This document shows positions 58,813 through 64,000 of a DNA stretch of 64,000 bases, one piece after another. Numbering within the stretch: position 1 is the first letter of the stretch; the number at the start of each line of letters is the position of its first letter. Below the pieces are notes generated by a model that saw only the letters and a program-made list of their open reading frames with translations, did not search any database and was not told the DNA's origin. A program made the translations under genes and the position numbers. The DNA comes from Epiperipatus broadwayi. Lineage: Eukaryota; Onychophora; Udeonychophora; Euonychophora; Peripatidae. The stretch is from the NCBI GenBank assembly GCA_028023455.1, contig JAQFVV010000562.1:186001-250000 (forward strand), given 5' to 3'.

Positions 58813-60639
58813 TAGTTTTTTTACTAATTTCATAGATGTGACAACATTAAAAAACTAATTGGAATTTTTCTATATTACTAAATAAGTTTCAGTAATAATA
58901 TAATTAGGCAAACAGTCAATTAAAACTGTAATTGTAACTGAAATTATGTTATCTGGTAACAGTATTTTTGGCAAATTTAACTTTAAACTAAAAGTGTATC
59001 ATTTTAGCTTAGTACTTTAGATAATGGGAAGATGACAACTTCATAAATATTTTTATAAGCAAACAAATAATTCATGTAAAGAATTATATGTAACTTAGCA
59101 ATGCGAAATGTACTTTAATATATGTGAAAAAATGGAAGATCATAATATCATAAATATCTTTTACAAGTATACAAACTGTTTCTAAAGATATACTGGATCC
59201 ACCTGAAATACTTTACTATATCAAGCTTAATACATATTTATTCTTTATACATTATTATTTTTTGTATATCTTATTTTTTATATATATTTTATTTTTATTA
59301 TTTACTTATAAGACTTTTTAATTATATCTTTAATATCTGTGGCAATAGATCATACCTTCAAGCAGAGGGGTAAAATACCATTGACAGATTAACTATCAAT
59401 GATACCTATGGTCAGATTGAGGCTATGCAAATGCATATATCAACCATGTTTCCTGGCCATAGCATCCCTTGACTATTTGAATAAAACCTGATATGCAAAG
59501 TATTTTGTTTGTTTTAAAAGCAAAGCCTCAGAAGTCAGCTGACAATATGTTCTATATAGCCAGCATGCTCAAATGATAGGCACATGAATCCAGTGCTTGA
59601 AATATCCCAAGTTAACTCCTACTCTTTATCAGCGGATCCAATGCCTTTTACTTAATATATGCAAATATTTATACCCTTAAATTAATGGTGATGCAGTGAC
59701 AAGAGAGAGAGTTGACCAATAAAAATTAAGCAAACTATATTATTTATTCATGCATACACTCATATGTAATATAATATAATAAAGTTTTACATAAAGCAAA
59801 TATAAATGATTACAGTAAGGCTAAATTTTATGATAGTCCTTCATTAAAGTTCCTGTCACTTCAAATAAATAACATATCTAGACAGTTTATTAAAAATATA
59901 TTTATCTAGATTTTCATTAATGTTACTTTTCAACCAGTTGCCTTTTCATCTCCGTTGATGGTTTCATTACTTTCCTTTATTCTTTGTGTCAACAATGAAA
60001 GAGAGAGTATACAGTAGCCTTTACTTCACAATTTAGACATTGGTTCTAGGTGAGTACAATTGATGAAACTGAGTACTCAGGGCATGAGGCCCAGTAAAAC
60101 ACTCCTATGGCTTTATAGTAATGCATGTTGCTAATTCTGCAGCTTCTGCATTGATATTGTCTGCATCAGTAATGACTGGCTCACTGAAGGTCACTTTAAC
60201 TATGTTCTCAGTGATGAATGGATTGATGAACTGGTGAACTTGAAACTTGCAACAACTTTTCAAAGACTGACTCTTTGTCTGAATATCTAAATGAATCATG
60301 GACTAAGTAAGTATAACAATAGGCAAGCCACAACTTTTATATCTAACTCTCCCATTGTTTATTTCTTTATCCTAGTTTTAATTTTTATCATAACAAATTT
60401 ATTTTTAATTCATTTTTACATTCCATTTTATCTAATGTTTATTTTAATCTAATATTTTATCATTCAGAAATCTATCAACAGTCGACCCAATACTGGATTT
60501 AAAAGAAGTATACTATAAAATCTTTGGCTAACCATTATCTAGTCAATGTCAAATTTAGGGCAAAACATAAAAACAATCAATATTTTTTTTGCATGCACAT
60601 ATATAAGTACTACTACTAATAATATATCAAAAATGCTTT
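58813..60639. other. Intron sequence, one coding-like stretch of unknown origin
   Basis: Mostly AT-rich filler. The part 59340-60310 is less AT-rich and reads like old coding or repeat DNA. The minus-strand frame 60299-60105 (MIHLDIQTKSQSLKSCCKFQ...VTFSEPVITDADNINAEAAE) has a balanced composition unlike chance frames nearby. No family was recognised and no splice sites were identified around it, so it is not called as a gene. Confidence 0.3.
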
Positions 60640-60965
60640 GATTGTTATATTAATGCTGTCATCAATGCTCTGTGCATCAGCCAATAAACATCGCATGATG
60701 ATTTGCATTGAGTGGCAATACATATAGAGAGTTTTTGTCTGTTTAACTTTGTGCATCAGATAACATGAGTGTAGTGGTCTCTAATAAATTAATTAATCAT
60801 CTCTATAAATTAAAATAAAGTATATGGACTTTAAAGATAACATTTACTTTTGTACCATCCAAATAATTCTGTAGAAAACAGCTGGATATCTACATATACA
60901 TGTGCCCACTCCGGGACTGTGTCAGTGAACAAGAAAAAAATAAATATATAAAGTTTAATCTATTC
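60640..60965. repeat. Dispersed repeat, copy 2 (partner at 10300-10620)
   Basis: The same landmarks as copy 1 appear in the same order: CATCAATGCTCTG, TCTCTAATAAATTA-like, TGGACTTTAAAG, CCATCCAAA, GTGAACAAGA plus AAATAAATA. The two copies are 50 kb apart and in the same orientation. The family is unknown and no coding potential is visible. Confidence 0.5.
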
Positions 60966-62506
60966 TAGTATCAAATAACTTTAATGGTATAACTTAAAAT
61001 AATAATAGATTTATTATTTAGAAATAATAATCAAATGAAAGGTCTACTATGTAATCTAGGCTGTACAATACAAATAAATTATTTTGATTTAAAAAAAATA
61101 AATTACATGCAGAACATTATCTATAATTTCCAATATGTGAATTGTAATAAGTATTAATAAAACACATATATGTATGGCCACATACATAAATAATAATTGA
61201 TTGTAGATATATATGTATGCACCACACTCTGTATTATATCCTAATAATATTTGATATGACGATAATAAATTCATTAAATTTATATACTTTATTTTATGCT
61301 ACCAATATATAAATAATTAAATGCCAAGCACATGATTGCTCTAATATAAAAATTAAAGTATTTTTAAATTTGAATTCTTTTTAATCTTATCAAGTTATTA
61401 TTATCAAATTGTAATCAAATATTTTTTAAAAGACAAAAAACCTCACTCTATCTCTTTGAAAGTCCAACTTGAAAGTTTTTTTTCTGCCTTTTGTTTATCT
61501 TTAGAAGTCCACTTTGATAGTTTTTTTTGCTTTTCAACTTTTTCCCGCTTTTTTCAAACTTTATTAAGAAACATTTCTCTATCAGATGCTTTAACAGCCT
61601 TCAATCATTGTAAGAATCTTTTCTCTTTTTCTAAAAAAAAAAGTTAAAAGGTAAATAACTTTCATGAAATAGATTTCTTTTCTTTTTATTCTATATATAT
61701 TTGTTTGTCTATGCCTTCTACGCATATATGAAACTATATATGAATAACATAGCTTTGGAATCTCAAGACTTAGACTTGTCTTAAATAAACAATAGGTTGG
61801 CTTCTTGTCATCACATTCGAGATAGGCATATATAAAGTAGAGGTTGTCAGACCTTAACTCCATTAATCTTTTATAATTTGATGGACTGCAGCCAAACAAG
61901 AGGTCTATTTCTTACATATGGAAGAATGAATTACAGAAAACCTACATCTCTATTTCTCTGAATTTCAAACTTGACCAACAGTTGAACCAACTGCTGCTTT
62001 TCTGCTTTCTTTCTAATATAACTTAACAATAAATTAATTTATCTAAACACACTGTTTATGGTTAATGCAAAGAAATAGAATAATCAAATAAACCAGTTTC
62101 CATCTTGATTACTAATTTAATTACATTTTCCTGTTTTTCAATATATATTCCTTAAAATTAATTAATTAAAACTTATTTTTGATGTCCTAATTAAACAGAT
62201 TATAGGAATAATATATATAAAAAAATCTTTGTTTGCCAAAAATACTTTACATTTTTGTTAAAATTAGAAAAGTCCAAATTATTTACTCTAAAGACACAAT
62301 TTTTTTTAAATTTGATTCTAAATAATATGCAGAATTTTCACAAATATTAATTAATATTATAACTCAATCAAAAATGTGTTATTTCAGATTTTGTAAATAA
62401 AAATATATTGTATTTTGTCTGTGTTTATTTCTACTTTTCCTTTTAAGCTTTATTTATGTATATATGCTCACACATTATGTTGTGTGCCATGAAACAAGTT
62501 TCATCT

Positions 62507-62540
<34 letters not shown>

Positions 62541-62542
62541 AG

Positions 62543-62577
<35 letters not shown>

Positions 62578-64000
62578 TTAAAAATTTTTTACAGACTTTA
62601 AAGATACAAAAATTGAAAATATAATGAGAATTTTTATTTATTTATCTAAGTAAATTTCAATTGCTATGATGGAATTAGACAACAACCAATGCAGTTTACA
62701 ATTTGACAAATGTAAACTGCAATCATGATATTTAGGAAAAATATTTTTATCTGATTTATCTTTAAATTAAAACAATTTTTACTTTAATATTTTAGTTATT
62801 ATAAGAATGAAAAATCAAACATATGTTTGAAAACTAAAAGATTACTACTTCCTAAATATTTTTTATATATTGAAATATTGTAGACAGTGATCAATGGTGG
62901 CCATATCAAATATTACAAACTCTTAAAAATAAAGTTAGAATGGGGAAATAATATTTAATTTTTCAATGTTATTTATTATAATGATAACAATTTCTTTAAT
63001 TAATATTTTATTTATTTATTAAATGATAATATGAAAATTTTAAACATTTTTTATAAATAATGTGGATCTTTATAATTTGTTAGGAGTAAGATATAAAAGA
63101 GACAGAAAAGTATAAAATAGAATAAATAAAAAATTTTATTTTCTCTTTTCAGTAAGTTATTGAAAAGTTTTAATTTTAACTTTTAAAAGGTGATAAGAGA
63201 GATAAATAGGCAAAATTTTATTTTTATCATATTTTTAAAGAAAAAAAAGTTTTTAATATTTTTGTTAAGAAATTTTGTTTTATTTAATTAAAGCTGTTTT
63301 TCTTTTCTTTTTATCTCTCCAGAACAAAAAATAATGTTCAAATCAAAGGATAATTGAAAGATTATGTTGTTTTTGACATAAGAAAAAAAATTACTACAAA
63401 TAATTTTTCTTATGATTGGAATTTTTTTAATTAGAAAAAGGAGGGAAATAATCTTGTGTAAAACCAGACTTAATTGGTCAGGTTTTAATTTTAGCAAGTT
63501 TGTGACAATTGAATACAGGATTGTTACAAAAATAATGTAAGTAGCAGGTTAAAGCAGGAGAGCTGTGTCTTTTGAGGAACAATTATTTTTGATCAAACTG
63601 TTGAAAAAACACTAGAAGTTAGTCTTGATTTTAAATGGATTTGGGGAAAATCATGTGCTAAATTTTAGATAGAAGCAAACATTATCAACCTCACTGTGTA
63701 ATCTGTTTATTAAAGAGAATGAAGAATGAGAATAGTTCTGAAGTAATCTGCAACAAGCCTTATCTTTATTAAAGAGCATAATTAACTCTTTCTGTGTGTT
63801 TGCCTGATCAAGAAATAGTAGATTGAAAAAAATGGTTAAATTTATTATATATGTTAACTCAACCTGCAAGCAAGTTATTACATTAATAAATAGATAACTT
63901 TAGCCTGTGCAAAATCTGAAAATATTCTATTGTAAAAATGGATAATTTTAATTGTGTATATTATTCTGGAAATATATGTTAATGGAGTAGTTTACAAAAA
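60966..64000. other. Intron sequence with a (TA)n palindrome, no recognised gene
   Basis: At about 62508-62575 two (AT)n tracts of roughly equal length are separated by CTAG, forming a long perfect TA-rich palindrome. Near 61457-61535 the phrase GAAAGTCCAACTTGAAAGTT recurs in altered form (GAAGTCCACTTTGATAGTT) 46 bases later. No transposon domain or splice-bounded exon was found, and in particular no next Patched exon. Confidence 0.45.

Noticed and set aside
60105-60299. Calling the 64-codon frame a gene or a pogo/Tigger transposase tail
   Set aside because: Acidic C-terminal resemblance is too vague and no catalytic or DNA-binding block was found nearby.
1-64000. CRISPR arrays, operons, bacterial promoters or rRNA genes
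   Set aside because: Sequence is eukaryotic with large GT-AG introns; all short direct repeats found are microsatellites, LTRs or local duplications.

Overview
This is an AT-rich animal (metazoan) nuclear sequence, most likely from an invertebrate. It has poly-A/T runs, long (TA)n and (CA)n microsatellites, GT...AG introns of tens of kilobases, and degraded copies of metazoan transposon families (RTE, Tx1/L1-like, Penelope-like, mariner, hAT, Ty3/gypsy). There is no operon-like arrangement and no intact long ORF. The species cannot be named from the window alone.

The only host gene recognised is a plus-strand gene for a Patched-domain (Patched/Dispatched/NPC1, RND-like) membrane protein. It is represented by four short internal exons at 729-851, 6665-6777, 27268-27414 and 46288-46413. 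Their splice phases fit (1, then 0, 0, 0), every donor is GTAAGT-like, and together they encode the end of the large second extracellular region plus the start of the second membrane domain. The first and last exons lie outside the window, so the visible introns are about 5.8, 20.5 and 18.9 kb, and a fourth exceeds 17 kb.

The remaining sequence is intron filled with mobile DNA. Intron 1 (852-6664) holds a dead mariner, two related LINE fragments, an RTE 3' end and a 420-bp CT tract. Intron 2 (6778-27267) holds two copies of a tiny tRNA-derived SINE, an RTE copy with the structure expected from twin priming, TA hairpins, a head-to-head Penelope-like palindrome with a hammerhead-like motif, a hAT-type MITE, and a young-looking 7.4-kb LTR element. 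That element carries a broken gag and no recognisable pol, and its 3' LTR ends 215 bp before exon 3. Intron 3 (27415-46287) holds a second Penelope-like fragment, a gypsy integrase remnant, a 1.37-kb probable solo LTR, a 0.9-kb CTA/CTC/CTG tract and a Tx1/L1-like LINE split in two. Intron 4 (from 46414) holds an RTE endonuclease fragment, a 3.1-kb hAT transposon with a LINE fragment nested in it, a duplicated ~290-bp block separated by a long hairpin, and further simple repeats.

No gene set here works together as a pathway. What can be read is the history of nested insertions in one large intron-rich gene. The points most worth following up are the LTR element with a repeated leader and no pol, the Penelope palindrome with a ribozyme-like motif, the twin-primed RTE, the tRNA-headed micro-SINE and the higher-order structure of the CTA tract.
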